DNA of 64,000 bases from DAIDKA01 sp036489445 (lineage in GTDB: Bacteria > Pseudomonadota > Gammaproteobacteria > Steroidobacterales > Steroidobacteraceae). Below are positions 24,980 through 33,295 of the stretch, in pieces. The notes below the pieces were generated by a model. The model did no database searches. It worked only from the letters and a program-made list of their open reading frames with translations, and was not told the origin of the DNA. Each line of letters starts with the position of its first letter. Position 1 is the stretch's first letter. The translations under genes and the position numbers were made by a program. The stretch is taken from contig DASXFV010000016.1 of NCBI GenBank assembly GCA_036489445.1, positions 4,223 through 68,222 of the forward strand, in the 5' to 3' direction.

Positions 24980-26188
24980 TTAAGCGCGAAACAAATCCCG
25001 CAGCGGCTGCACCTTGCCGCTGTCCGGGAACACACTCTCCAGCGCGCTCGCCGCAACACCCATGTGCTCCATCAGCGTGCCCTTGAACACGGCGCGCAGA
25101 TCCAGGGTTGGCGCAACGTCGCGTTGCTGATACAGGCGGGCGGTGGCCAATCCGGGCCAGTCACTGAGCACACGGCCACCCCGGACCGCGCCACCCAAGA
25201 GGAAGGCTGCAGTGCCGGTGCCATGGTCGCTGCCACCCGTGCCATTGACGGCCGCCGTGCGCCCGAACTCGGTCACAGCCAGGACTGCAGTATTGCGCCA
25301 GGTGGTTCCAAGCTGAGTTTTCAGGCTGCGCAGGGCGGCATCGAGTGCACCGAAGCGGTTGCCCAACTGGCCGCGGGCGCCGCCTTCATTGGCATGAGTG
25401 TCCCAGCCCGTGGTATCGAACACCGCCACACGCGGCCCGGAGTCATTGACCAGGAATCCCGCGGTTGCGCGGATCACCTCCTCGTAGCGATTGCCGCCGG
25501 CGCCCATCATTCCTGAAGCGTCATCGCCGGCCATGGTATCTGCCGTCTGCGCATCCTTCAGGCGTTGCCCCAGCATGGGGTCATGCGAATACAGGTCGGC
25601 GATGCGCTGCAGCGTGTCCTCGTCCAGCTGCGCCAGTCGGGTCGGTGCCCAGGAGGCCACGGCAGCCGGCCCGCGCATCATCAGCGGCACATTCGAACCC
25701 AGCGCCACGCCGCGTTCGCTGCCATGGCCCAGCGTCTTCGGGGCCGCCGCCAGCGCGCGATTCAGCCAGCCGGTCTGCGCGGCATGGGGCACGACCAGGC
25801 CGCTTTCCAAAACATCCTGGCCGTCAAAATGGGAACGATCCCGATACGGCGTCGCAGCGGCGTGGCAGACCACGAACTCTCCTGCTGCAAATGATTCATG
25901 CAGGAAAGTCAGCTGTGGATGCAGTCCGAAGAGGTTGTCGAGGCGCAATGCGCCATCGGTAGCACCCGGCGCTGCGATCGCGAGGCTGCCCCGCAGCCGA
26001 GCATAATCCGGATCCCCATACGGCGGCACGGCCGCCAGGCCGTCGACGGCGCCGCGCATGATCACCACCACCAGACGTGCATCACCGCCCGTACCGGCGA
26101 ACAACAGTCGGGTCGTCAGCAGCGCACCTCCCGTCGCCAGTGCCGCGCCCTGGAGGAATCGGCGTCGCTTGATCAGTGATGTGTCCAT
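24980..26188 (-). CDS. DUF1501 protein with Tat signal
   Basis: A 402-residue exported protein. The N-terminus has a twin-arginine signal (KRRRFLQGAALATGGALL), so it is folded before export. The body reads as an alkaline-phosphatase-like DUF1501 fold: LVVVIMRGAVDGLAAVPPYGDPDY, then AATPYRDRSHFDGQDVLESG, then DTTGWDTHANEG and LAVTEFGRTAAVNGTGGSDHGTG with metal-binding-like His and Asp. The start at 26188 is preferred because the Tat motif begins there. It is downstream of a DUF1800 gene, the usual partner of this family. The joint function is not established. Confidence 0.88.
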   Translation of the reverse strand: MDTSLIKRRRFLQGAALATGGALLTTRLLFAGTGGDARLVVVIMRGAVDGLAAVPPYGDPDYARLRGSLAIAAPGATDGALRLDNLFGLHPQLTFLHESFAAGEFVVCHAAATPYRDRSHFDGQDVLESGLVVPHAAQTGWLNRALAAAPKTLGHGSERGVALGSNVPLMMRGPAAVASWAPTRLAQLDEDTLQRIADLYSHDPMLGQRLKDAQTADTMAGDDASGMMGAGGNRYEEVIRATAGFLVNDSGPRVAVFDTTGWDTHANEGGARGQLGNRFGALDAALRSLKTQLGTTWRNTAVLAVTEFGRTAAVNGTGGSDHGTGTAAFLLGGAVRGGRVLSDWPGLATARLYQQRDVAPTLDLRAVFKGTLMEHMGVAASALESVFPDSGKVQPLRDLFRA

Positions 26189-26229
26189 GAGGATACCTGC
26201 ACGCATGAGGTTGAGGATCGAGCCGGCCG

Positions 26230-27621
26230 CTAGCGCCGCATGAATTCCGGAGCTGCCAGCAACAAGGTCACAGCCTGCGCGCCGCTCGCCGCGCGGCTCA
26301 ACGCCAGGCGCGTGTTGTCCGCCAGAGTGGCGCCCAGGATCTGCGGGGCCAGCTGCACGGCGTTGAGGCTCGCGCCTAACCGCTGACCGATCTGATCTGC
26401 CCAGCGCAGTCGCTGCATCAGCGCCGAGGCACCATCCCAATCGGCGCTGCGGTCCGGCCACCCCGCCGGTGAGTTCGGGGACCAGACGCGCTGCCCCAGA
26501 TCCGCAAAAATCGGCGGCACCTTGCGCGCATCATCAACGGGCATGTCCAGCGCCCGCCACGCGGAGATCACATAGTCATTCGGCGTCTTGAATTTCCTCA
26601 GGGGCCCCGACCACGCCGCCCCTTCAGCAATCAGCGCCCGGTACAGCGCGGGCAGGTCGCCACCGGTCCTGTTGAATACCCGGGCCAGGCGACTGACCGA
26701 ATCCGGCGGCGGCTCATCGGCGATGAAATGCCGTGCCAGCTGCGTGGCGATATGTTGCGCGGTTGCCTTGCTGTGCGCCAGGTCCAGCAGCACCGACTGC
26801 CCCTGGCTCAGACCATCCTGCGAATAGCGCCGTCCCATGACGGTCTGGGTGCCGGGCTCATGGATATTGGTGCGGAAGTAGAAGTCCCCGGGCACGCCGC
26901 CGCCAGTCATGCCCCGGCCTGCTGCAGCGCCCGCTGCGCCAATGGACCAGCCCGTGATCACCTTGGCAAACGCGGTGACGTCCGCCTGCGTGTAGCCAGC
27001 GTCCACCCCTAGGGTGTGCAGCTCCATGATTTCGCGTGCGAGGTTCTCATTGATGCCCAATGCCTTGCCGGCGCGCTCCAGCGAGCGCTGCGCGAGTATG
27101 GAGTCCGGGCCCACCGAACGGTAATTGTCCAGGTACAGCAGCATGGCCGGGTGCCGTTCCACGGCCAGCAGCAGATCCTGGAACGAACCCAGGACATTGG
27201 GCCGGATGGCCTCGCGCTCATAGCTGCCCGCCACACCCAACACGACTGCCTTGTCGACGGAGACGGCAAAGTGATTGCTCCAGAACTGCGTGATGCGCTC
27301 CAGGAACGGCCGGTCCGTCGTGGCGGCCAGACGCAACCGAGCCATCACTTCAGCCACGTAGGCGGGCCGGTAGAGCGCCCCCAGCTTCACCACCGTATCA
27401 AGGACTGCCCGGTGCGCCCGGTTCTGCGCCCGGATCTGATCGGTGCTAGCGACCATCGCAGCCGTGCTTTGCAGCGTCGGGTCACCGATGACCGGCGGCG
27501 CACCCTTGAGCTGGGCCTCCAGCCAGCCCCGCGGATCCCCGGCACAGGTCGCGAGTTCACCCGGTCGGGCGCCGAGTCCGAAGCGATTGGTGGCAATGGC
27601 GGCGGCGGTGGGGTCACGCAT
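26230..27621 (-). CDS. DUF1800 protein
   Basis: A 463-residue member of the DUF1800 family. ATNRFGLGARPGE at the start, ERITQFWSNHFAVSVDKA, and NENLAREIMELHTLGVDAGY are the conserved blocks. Relatives occur beside DUF1501 genes in many soil bacteria and are thought to act on cell-surface or extracellular material, without proof. No signal peptide is evident. It is transcribed away from polA, with the DUF1501 gene 41 bases downstream. Confidence 0.88.
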   Translation of the reverse strand: MRDPTAAAIATNRFGLGARPGELATCAGDPRGWLEAQLKGAPPVIGDPTLQSTAAMVASTDQIRAQNRAHRAVLDTVVKLGALYRPAYVAEVMARLRLAATTDRPFLERITQFWSNHFAVSVDKAVVLGVAGSYEREAIRPNVLGSFQDLLLAVERHPAMLLYLDNYRSVGPDSILAQRSLERAGKALGINENLAREIMELHTLGVDAGYTQADVTAFAKVITGWSIGAAGAAAGRGMTGGGVPGDFYFRTNIHEPGTQTVMGRRYSQDGLSQGQSVLLDLAHSKATAQHIATQLARHFIADEPPPDSVSRLARVFNRTGGDLPALYRALIAEGAAWSGPLRKFKTPNDYVISAWRALDMPVDDARKVPPIFADLGQRVWSPNSPAGWPDRSADWDGASALMQRLRWADQIGQRLGASLNAVQLAPQILGATLADNTRLALSRAASGAQAVTLLLAAPEFMRR

Positions 27622-27694
27622 GCGTGGCAGGCCTCCTGAAGGAGTGCGGTGAGCCTACAGCGCGGCACACGACCCAGCCGTTGACAGGGGTCTA

Positions 27695-27700
27695 TATAAT
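27695..27700 (+). promoter_or_regulatory. -10 box upstream of polA
   Basis: A perfect TATAAT, 36 bases before the polA ATG. A TTGACA at 27681 is only eight bases away and so cannot be its -35 box. The sequence at the correct distance has no good match, so this is a partial promoter call. Confidence 0.45.
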
Positions 27701-27736
27701 TCGCCCCCCATGACTTAATGTCAGAAATACCCACAA

Positions 27737-30505
27737 ATGACCAAGCCCACCCTCGTCCTGGTTGACGGCTCCTCCTACCTGTACCGGGCGTTCCACGCCA
27801 TGCCGCCGCTGAGCAACGCAGCCGGGGAGCCCACGGGCGCCATGCTGGGCGTGCTCAACATGGTGGTGAAACTGATGCGCGATTATGCGCAGGCCCAACT
27901 GGCCGTCGTCTTCGATGCCCCAGGACGTACCTTCCGTGATGACCTGTTCGAGGCCTACAAATCACACCGTCCGCCAATGCCGGATGACCTGCGTTCACAG
28001 GTCGAGCCGCTGCTGGCGATCCTCAAGGCCCAGGGTCTGCCGCTGCTGCGGATCAAGGGCGTGGAGGCCGACGATGTCATCGGTACCCTGGCGCGCCGGG
28101 CCGAGGCAGCCGGCTACCAGGTGATCATCTCCACGGGCGACAAGGACATGTCGCAGCTGGTGAACGAGGCCATCACGATCGTCAACACCATGACCGATTC
28201 GCGTCTGGATCGCGACGGGGTGAAAGCCAAGTTTGATGTCTGGCCAGAACAGATCGTCGATTACCTGGCGCTGGTGGGTGATGCATCGGACAACATACCC
28301 GGTGTTCCCAAGGTGGGGCCCAAGACCGCGGCCAAATGGTTGGCCCAGTATAAAACCGCCGACGGCATCATCGAACACGCCCGGGAGATCGAAGGCAAGG
28401 TCGGGGAAAACCTGCGCAGCGGTATCGAGACCCTGGTGCTGTCGCGGAAACTGGCAACGCTGGATACCGATGTGGAATTGCCCCTGAGCCTCGAGGATCT
28501 GAAGCCGCAGCCCGTCGATACCGCGCAACTGCAGGCGCTGTACACGCGCTACGAATTGCGTGCCTTGCTGCGCCAGCTGACGGGCGAGACTGCGGACAAC
28601 AAGACGGCGGGCGCAGCGCCCATCAGCAACCAGGTTGTCGCAGCCGAAGGCACGGTGCCCGCTGCTACTGAGGCGGGCGCAATGCCGACGCCGCCGCAAC
28701 GCCGGTACGAGACGATCGTGAGCTGGGAGCAGCTGGAGAGCTGGCTCACGCGTCTGCGCAGCGCGCCGCTGTTCGCGTTCGACACCGAGACCACCAGCCT
28801 GGATTACATGAACGCCGAGATTGTCGGCGTGTCCTTCTGCATCGAACCGGGCGTCGCCGCCTACGTCCCCCTCGCGCATGACTACGCCGGCGCACCCCAG
28901 CAGCTGTCCCGCGAGCGGGTGCTCGCGGCGCTGCAGCCGCTGCTGGAGGACCCGGGCCTGCCGAAGCTGGGCCAGCATCTTAAGTATGACGCGCACGTTC
29001 TGGCCAATTACGACATCCGCCTCCAGGGCATGCGCTTCGACACGATGCTGGAATCCTATGTCTGGAACAGCGTGGCCACCCGTCACGACATGGACTCTAC
29101 GGCAGCGCGGTACCTTGGTATCCAGACCATAAAGTTCGAGCACGTCGCCGGCAAGGGCGCCAAGCAGCTGACCTTCAACCAGGTCCCCGTGGAGCGGGCG
29201 GCCGAATATTCCGCCGAAGACGCCGATGTGACCCTGCAGCTGCATCAGGTGCTGTCGGCGAAGTTGCGCAGCGTGCCGGCGCTGCAGCGCCTCTATGAGG
29301 AGGTTGAACAGCCGCTGGTGCCGGTGCTGACGCGCATGGAGTACCGCGGGGTGCTGATCGATGGCGCGTTGCTGGCGGCGCAGAGCCGGCAGATCGACAC
29401 GCAGCTGAAGGAACTGGTCGTCCAGGCGCATCGGGAAGCCGGGGCGCAGTTCAATATCGAATCCCCCAAGCAGCTGCAGCAGATCCTGTTTGAGAAGCTG
29501 CAGATCCCGGTGCTGCGCAAGACCCCGACCGGGCAGCCCTCGACGGCCGAAGATGTGCTGGAGGAACTGGCCGGTTCACACGCCTTGCCGCGCATCGTGC
29601 TGGACCACCGTACCCTGGCGAAACTCAAATCCACGTACACCGACAAACTGCCGCTGCAGATCAATGCACGCACGGGTCGTGTGCACACCTCTTATCACCA
29701 GGCTGTGGCCCAAACCGGGCGCCTGTCCTCGACGGACCCGAACCTGCAGAACATACCCGTGCGGCGTGCCGAAGGCCGCAGGATCCGCCAGGCCTTCATC
29801 GCTGCACCGGGGTCCGTGCTGCTGGCCGCGGACTACTCGCAGATCGAACTGCGCATCATGGCGCATCTGTCCGGGGATCCGGGCCTGCTGGCCGCCTTTG
29901 CCGCTGACCTGGATGTCCACGTGGCCACCGCCGCCGAAGTGTTTGGCGTCGCGACCGCCGCCGTCACCGCCGACCAGCGCCGCACCGCCAAGACCATCAA
30001 TTTCGGTCTCATCTATGGCATGTCGCCGTTCGGACTGGCGCGACAATTGGGCATCGATCGCGGCTCTGCGCAGGACTACGTGAACCGGTACTTCGCCCGC
30101 TATCCTGGAGTGCGCCAGTTCATGGATGACACCCGGGAGCGGGCCCGCCGCGAGGGCTACGTGGAAACAGTATGCGGACGGCGGTTGTACCTGCCCGATA
30201 TCCGCTCCAGCAACCGTCAGTTGCAGCAGTACTCGGAGCGCAGCGCCATCAACGCGCCGATGCAAGGGACCGCAGCAGACATCATCAAACTGGCGATGAT
30301 CAGGGTCGATGACTGGTGCGAGCGCGAACAGCCACCGGCGCGGCTGATCATGCAGGTGCATGACGAGCTGGTGCTGGAGGTGCGTGCCGATGCGGTGGCC
30401 GAAGTGACGGCGGCCGTACGCACCCGAATGATGGAGGCTCTGAAACTCAAAGTACCGTTGAAGGTGGATTGCGGGGTGGGTGCCAACTGGGACGAGGCGC
30501 ACTGA
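27737..30505 (+). CDS. polA: DNA polymerase I
   Basis: A 922-residue replication and repair polymerase with all three domains. The N-terminal 5' nuclease reads LVLVDGSSYLYRAFHAMPPL and VEADDVIGTLARR then STGDKDMSQLV. The 3'-5' exonuclease keeps its DxE in FAFDTETTSLDYMNAE, with QHLKYDAHVL and YSAEDADVTLQLH, so proofreading is probably intact. The polymerase domain has motif A LLAADYSQIELRIMAHLSGD, the O-helix RRTAKTINFGLIYGMS and motif C MQVHDELVLEV. The 5' region is divergent from the DUF1800 gene; a small RNA locus lies just downstream. Confidence 0.97.
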   Translation: MTKPTLVLVDGSSYLYRAFHAMPPLSNAAGEPTGAMLGVLNMVVKLMRDYAQAQLAVVFDAPGRTFRDDLFEAYKSHRPPMPDDLRSQVEPLLAILKAQGLPLLRIKGVEADDVIGTLARRAEAAGYQVIISTGDKDMSQLVNEAITIVNTMTDSRLDRDGVKAKFDVWPEQIVDYLALVGDASDNIPGVPKVGPKTAAKWLAQYKTADGIIEHAREIEGKVGENLRSGIETLVLSRKLATLDTDVELPLSLEDLKPQPVDTAQLQALYTRYELRALLRQLTGETADNKTAGAAPISNQVVAAEGTVPAATEAGAMPTPPQRRYETIVSWEQLESWLTRLRSAPLFAFDTETTSLDYMNAEIVGVSFCIEPGVAAYVPLAHDYAGAPQQLSRERVLAALQPLLEDPGLPKLGQHLKYDAHVLANYDIRLQGMRFDTMLESYVWNSVATRHDMDSTAARYLGIQTIKFEHVAGKGAKQLTFNQVPVERAAEYSAEDADVTLQLHQVLSAKLRSVPALQRLYEEVEQPLVPVLTRMEYRGVLIDGALLAAQSRQIDTQLKELVVQAHREAGAQFNIESPKQLQQILFEKLQIPVLRKTPTGQPSTAEDVLEELAGSHALPRIVLDHRTLAKLKSTYTDKLPLQINARTGRVHTSYHQAVAQTGRLSSTDPNLQNIPVRRAEGRRIRQAFIAAPGSVLLAADYSQIELRIMAHLSGDPGLLAAFAADLDVHVATAAEVFGVATAAVTADQRRTAKTINFGLIYGMSPFGLARQLGIDRGSAQDYVNRYFARYPGVRQFMDDTRERARREGYVETVCGRRLYLPDIRSSNRQLQQYSERSAINAPMQGTAADIIKLAMIRVDDWCEREQPPARLIMQVHDELVLEVRADAVAEVTAAVRTRMMEALKLKVPLKVDCGVGANWDEAH

Positions 30506-30543
30506 TGTTGTATTGCTGCAACATGTCGTAATGCAACCACTTG

Positions 30544-30582
30544 AAAGTTCAACAGTTTTTAATGTTTGGTCTGTTGAACTTT
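30544..30582. repeat. 12-base inverted repeat between polA and the sRNA
   Basis: Arms AAAGTTCAACAG (30544-30555) and CTGTTGAACTTT (30571-30582) are perfect complements around a 15-base loop. The right arm contains TTGAAC (30574-30579), the likely -35 box of the small RNA. It is therefore placed to act as an operator for the sRNA promoter; it could also fold at the end of the polA message. Confidence 0.7.
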
Positions 30583-30601
30583 GAAGCCCCGTCCCTATCA
30601 A
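30574..30601 (+). promoter_or_regulatory. predicted promoter of the polA-engB sRNA
   Basis: TTGAAC (30574-30579) and TATCAA (30596-30601) are separated by 16 bases. Transcription would start near 30608, just before the first hairpin. The -35 box is inside the inverted repeat at 30544-30582. Confidence 0.5.
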
Positions 30602-30607
30602 ATCCTA

Positions 30608-30723
30608 TGAGTGTCCCAAGCACTCCCCGCTTTCCTCCCTGGGCGGGTAACCCGGTTCACGAGACCTGTTCCGGGTTAGTCTAGCCCCGGTGGCCTCTTC
30701 TGAGATCACCGGGGCCCTTTATT
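30608..30723 (+). ncRNA. predicted small RNA in the Spot 42/ErsA/sX13 position
   Basis: About 115 nt between polA and engB. Four hairpins can be drawn: GAGTG/CACTC (30609-30613, 30621-30625) with loop TCCCAAG; CCCGC/GCGGG (30626-30630, 30643-30647) with loop TTTCCTCCCTGG; AACCCGG/CCGGGTT (30649-30655, 30671-30677); and a rho-independent terminator at 30685-30714. The first two loops are C-rich, the kind used to pair with G-rich ribosome sites. Spot 42 in enterics, ErsA in Pseudomonas and, as I recall, sX13 in Xanthomonas occupy the same locus. Expression is predicted, not shown. Confidence 0.7.
30685..30723 (+). terminator. terminator of the polA-engB sRNA
   Basis: CCCCGGTG (30685-30692) pairs perfectly with CACCGGGG (30707-30714), followed by CCCTTTATT. 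The tail overlaps the stop codon of the convergent engB gene at 30719-30721. Confidence 0.75.
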
Positions 30724-31321
30724 GTGTAATCAATTCCCCGCGAGTTTCAAGCCAGCTTTGCAGGCGCTCCTGCGCCTCCTCTATACCGACCCGGCGCAGC
30801 GCCGAGAACAGCTGGAGCGTGGCGCGACCACCCAGAATCGCCAAGGCCGCGGCTTGGGCTTTCATGCTTTCCGCCCGAGTCAGCTTGTCCGCCTTGGACA
30901 GCAGCACATGGATGCGCCGCCGGGCCGGGTCCGCCCAGTCGATGAGCTCCAGGTCACCGCCCGAGAGCCCCCGCCGGCAATCCACCACCAGGAACAATCC
31001 CTTCAGGCTGACGCGGGGTCGCAGGGCATCGATGAGCGGTGCCCACCCCGCCCGCTCCTCGCGCGGTCCTCCCGCAAATCCATAGCCCGGCAGATCCACG
31101 ATGCGCCGGTCTGCGCCCAGAGAAAAGAAGTTCAACAGTCGCGTTCGCCCCGGTGTCTTGCTGGTGCGCGCCAGGCCATGGCGCGCAACGATGACGTTGA
31201 TCGCCGATGACTTTCCCGCGTTGGACCGACCGGCAAAAGCAATCTCCACTCCGTGGTCAGCCGGAAACTGGGCACCGGCCGCGGCACTCAACATGAAACT
31301 CACTTCTGGGAACCGGCTCAC
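30719..31321 (-). CDS. engB: ribosome biogenesis GTPase EngB/YihA
   Basis: A 200-residue essential-type GTPase for 50S assembly. G1 is EIAFAGRSNAGKSSAINV, G3 is RIVDLPGYGFAG, G4 is LLSKADKL, and ARTSKTPGRTRLLNFF is the family switch I region. The GTG at 31321 with AGAGGT upstream gives an N-terminus that aligns with E. coli EngB (SRFPEVSFMLSAAAG); the open frame to 31390 overruns the promoter area of the divergent cytochrome gene. Its stop codon lies in the terminator tail of the convergent small RNA. Confidence 0.93.
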   Translation of the reverse strand: MSRFPEVSFMLSAAAGAQFPADHGVEIAFAGRSNAGKSSAINVIVARHGLARTSKTPGRTRLLNFFSLGADRRIVDLPGYGFAGGPREERAGWAPLIDALRPRVSLKGLFLVVDCRRGLSGGDLELIDWADPARRRIHVLLSKADKLTRAESMKAQAAALAILGGRATLQLFSALRRVGIEEAQERLQSWLETRGELITQ

Positions 31322-31392
31322 GGGCGGGGGACCTCTTAGTACGGCGGATCTGTAGTGTACAATTCGCGACCTCTCACGCAGGCGGAGCACGG

Positions 31393-32091
31393 ATGAGCAT
31401 GTCGCCGTTCATGAAAGCAGGTTGGATCGGTTTGGCTTCAACCATGACTGCGGCGCTGGTTGTCGGCGCCGCGCAACCCGCCGCGGCGGTTGCGACCCTG
31501 GCACAGGGTACGCCGTTTGCGGACGGTACTGTCGAAGCAGGCGCACTGAAGGCGGCAACCTGCTCGGCCTGCCATGGGCCAAACGGCAACAGCACCACCG
31601 CTCAGTGGCCGAAGATCGCCGGCCAGAATGCCGTATACACCGCCGAACAGCTGCATTTGTTCAAGGCCGGTGTACGCGTCAACCCCGACATGCAGAAGAT
31701 GGCCAGCACCCTCAGCGACAAGGACATCGACAGTGTGGCGGTGTTCTTCCAGGCCCAAACGCCGGTGGGCGGGGAGGCGGACGCCTCCAAGTGGCTGGCC
31801 GGAGAGGACCTGTATCGCTTTGGTGATGTGGCCCGGGAAATTCCGGCCTGCACCGCCTGCCATGGCCCTGTGGGCCGGGGCAATTCCGTCGCGGACTACC
31901 CCGCCCTGCGTGCCCAATTCGCTCCCTATGTGGCCAAGCAGCTCAACGATTTCGCCAGTGGCGCCCGCTACAGCGGTGCCAAGCCCGGCGCGCCGACCAG
32001 CCGCAATGGCTACATAATGACCACCATCGCCAAGCGTCTCACGGGCGATGACATCCAGGCGGTCGCTGCCTATATTCAGGGTATGCGTTAG
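31393..32091 (+). CDS. dihaem cytochrome c4
   Basis: A 232-residue periplasmic electron carrier. A signal peptide (TAALVVGAAQPAAAVA) is followed by two class I cytochrome domains, each with a CXXCH: CSACH at 57-61 and CTACH at 153-157. Axial methionines are available in PDMQKMASTLS and YIMTTIAKRL. Cytochrome c4 usually passes electrons to cbb3-type or other terminal oxidases and is commonly encoded between engB and dsbA, as here. It is divergent from engB with about 70 bases between. Confidence 0.92.
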   Translation: MSMSPFMKAGWIGLASTMTAALVVGAAQPAAAVATLAQGTPFADGTVEAGALKAATCSACHGPNGNSTTAQWPKIAGQNAVYTAEQLHLFKAGVRVNPDMQKMASTLSDKDIDSVAVFFQAQTPVGGEADASKWLAGEDLYRFGDVAREIPACTACHGPVGRGNSVADYPALRAQFAPYVAKQLNDFASGARYSGAKPGAPTSRNGYIMTTIAKRLTGDDIQAVAAYIQGMR

Positions 32092-32129
32092 ACACGGAAT
32101 CCGGCGCCGATGAGCCGGGGAGCTATTGA

Positions 32130-33038
32130 ATGAACCGACCGATCGTCCTGCTGCTGGCCCTGCTTTCCCTGAGCATCAGCGGCTGCAGCCACCAGGCGGC
32201 TGTTCCTGCGACCACCCAGGGCGCCCTCACCAGCGCGCCGGAGCAGGCGAAGCAGGATGTGGCAGCGAGCGCCAATGGTCAGGCTGCCAGCGCGACGGCG
32301 ACCGTGGCGGATGTGGCAAATCCCCCAGCCAGTTCTGCAGCCGCCGCCGTGGCGCAGCCCGGTGCCGAGGGCCCAGCTGATGGCACTGACGATGCTCCGG
32401 TCGGCACCACGTCCCTGGAGAAAATTGCCGATCTGCCTTCGCAGCATCGGCTGCCGGATGGCAAGTGGAAGCCGGGCGTTAACTACGATCCGGTCGTCCC
32501 GGCGCAGCCCACCTCCGCGCCGGCCGGCAAGGTCGAAGTACTCGAAGTCTTCTGGTACGCCTGTCCGCATTGCTACGCCCTGGAGCCGTACCTCACGGCG
32601 TGGCGCAAAACCAAGCCTGATTACATCGACTTCGTGCGCGTCCCGGTCATGTGGGGACCCATCCATCGCGCCCATGCGCAGCTGTACTACACATTGAAGC
32701 AGCTGGGTCGAAACGACCTGGATGGCAAAGTCTTCGAGACCCTGCACCAGCAGGAGAATCCTCTGATGGGCAATACACCGGAGGAGACCTTCGAGCTGCA
32801 ACTGAAATTCGCCAAGGAAAATGGCATCGACGCGGAAGCCTTCCGCAAAGCGTATAACTCCTTCGCCGTGAACTCCGACCTGCAGCGCGCGGAGGAAATC
32901 ACCCAGCGCTACCATGTCGAGGGTGTGCCCCTGATCGTCATCAACGGCAAGTACATGACTGATGTGGGTAAGGCCGGTAGCCACGAAGCGTTGATCGCCG
33001 AAATCAACGACCTGGCCGCCAGCGAGCACAAGCACTAG
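32130..33038 (+). CDS. dsbA: lipid-anchored DsbA-type thiol oxidase
   Basis: A 302-residue disulfide-forming oxidoreductase. Unlike the soluble enzyme of E. coli it has a lipobox, LSISGC, and an Ala/Thr-rich linker of about 100 residues before the thioredoxin fold. The active site is C145-P-H-C148 in FWYACPHCYALEPYL, followed by the helical insert, and the cis-proline loop is HVEGVPLIVINGKY. It would oxidise exported proteins at the periplasmic face of a membrane. It follows cytochrome c4 by 38 bases. Confidence 0.9.
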   Translation: MNRPIVLLLALLSLSISGCSHQAAVPATTQGALTSAPEQAKQDVAASANGQAASATATVADVANPPASSAAAAVAQPGAEGPADGTDDAPVGTTSLEKIADLPSQHRLPDGKWKPGVNYDPVVPAQPTSAPAGKVEVLEVFWYACPHCYALEPYLTAWRKTKPDYIDFVRVPVMWGPIHRAHAQLYYTLKQLGRNDLDGKVFETLHQQENPLMGNTPEETFELQLKFAKENGIDAEAFRKAYNSFAVNSDLQRAEEITQRYHVEGVPLIVINGKYMTDVGKAGSHEALIAEINDLAASEHKH

Positions 33039-33090
33039 GAATCCACGGCCCACACCGCCGTTGCGGTAAACTGCAAACTTCCGATCGCGT

Positions 33091-33167
33091 GCGCCCGTAG
33101 CTCAGCTGGATAGAGTACTGCCCTCCGAAGGCAGGGGTCACTGGTTCGAATCCAGTCGGGCGCGCCA
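33091..33167 (+). tRNA. tRNA-Arg (anticodon CCG)
   Basis: A complete cloverleaf of 77 bases with encoded CCA. Acceptor arms GCGCCCG and CGGGCGC, D-stem GCTC, anticodon stem CTGCC/GGCAG with loop CTCCGAA (anticodon CCG, reading CGG), and T arm ACTGG-TTCGAAT-CCAGT. It is a typical integration target; decayed conjugative DNA begins right after it. Confidence 0.97.
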
Positions 33168-33295
33168 AATTTCAATAATAAAATCAGGTAGATGTCGAGC
33201 GCGAGTCGGTCGATTGATCTTCGATTTAACTTAAATTTTGGTCACTCCCTGGTCACTCCGGACGCTCGTGATGGACATCATCGGGTCCAGACTCC

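Noticed and set aside
27681..27686. TTGACA upstream of polA as a -35 box
   Set aside because: Only eight bases from the TATAAT, too close for a sigma-70 promoter.
27995..29431. 478-codon open frame on the minus strand inside polA
   Set aside because: GC-rich shadow of polA with no domain pattern; polA itself is unmistakable.
30544..30582. Inverted repeat as the polA terminator
   Set aside because: No U tract follows the stem and the right arm contains a good -35 box, so an operator is more likely; not fully excluded.
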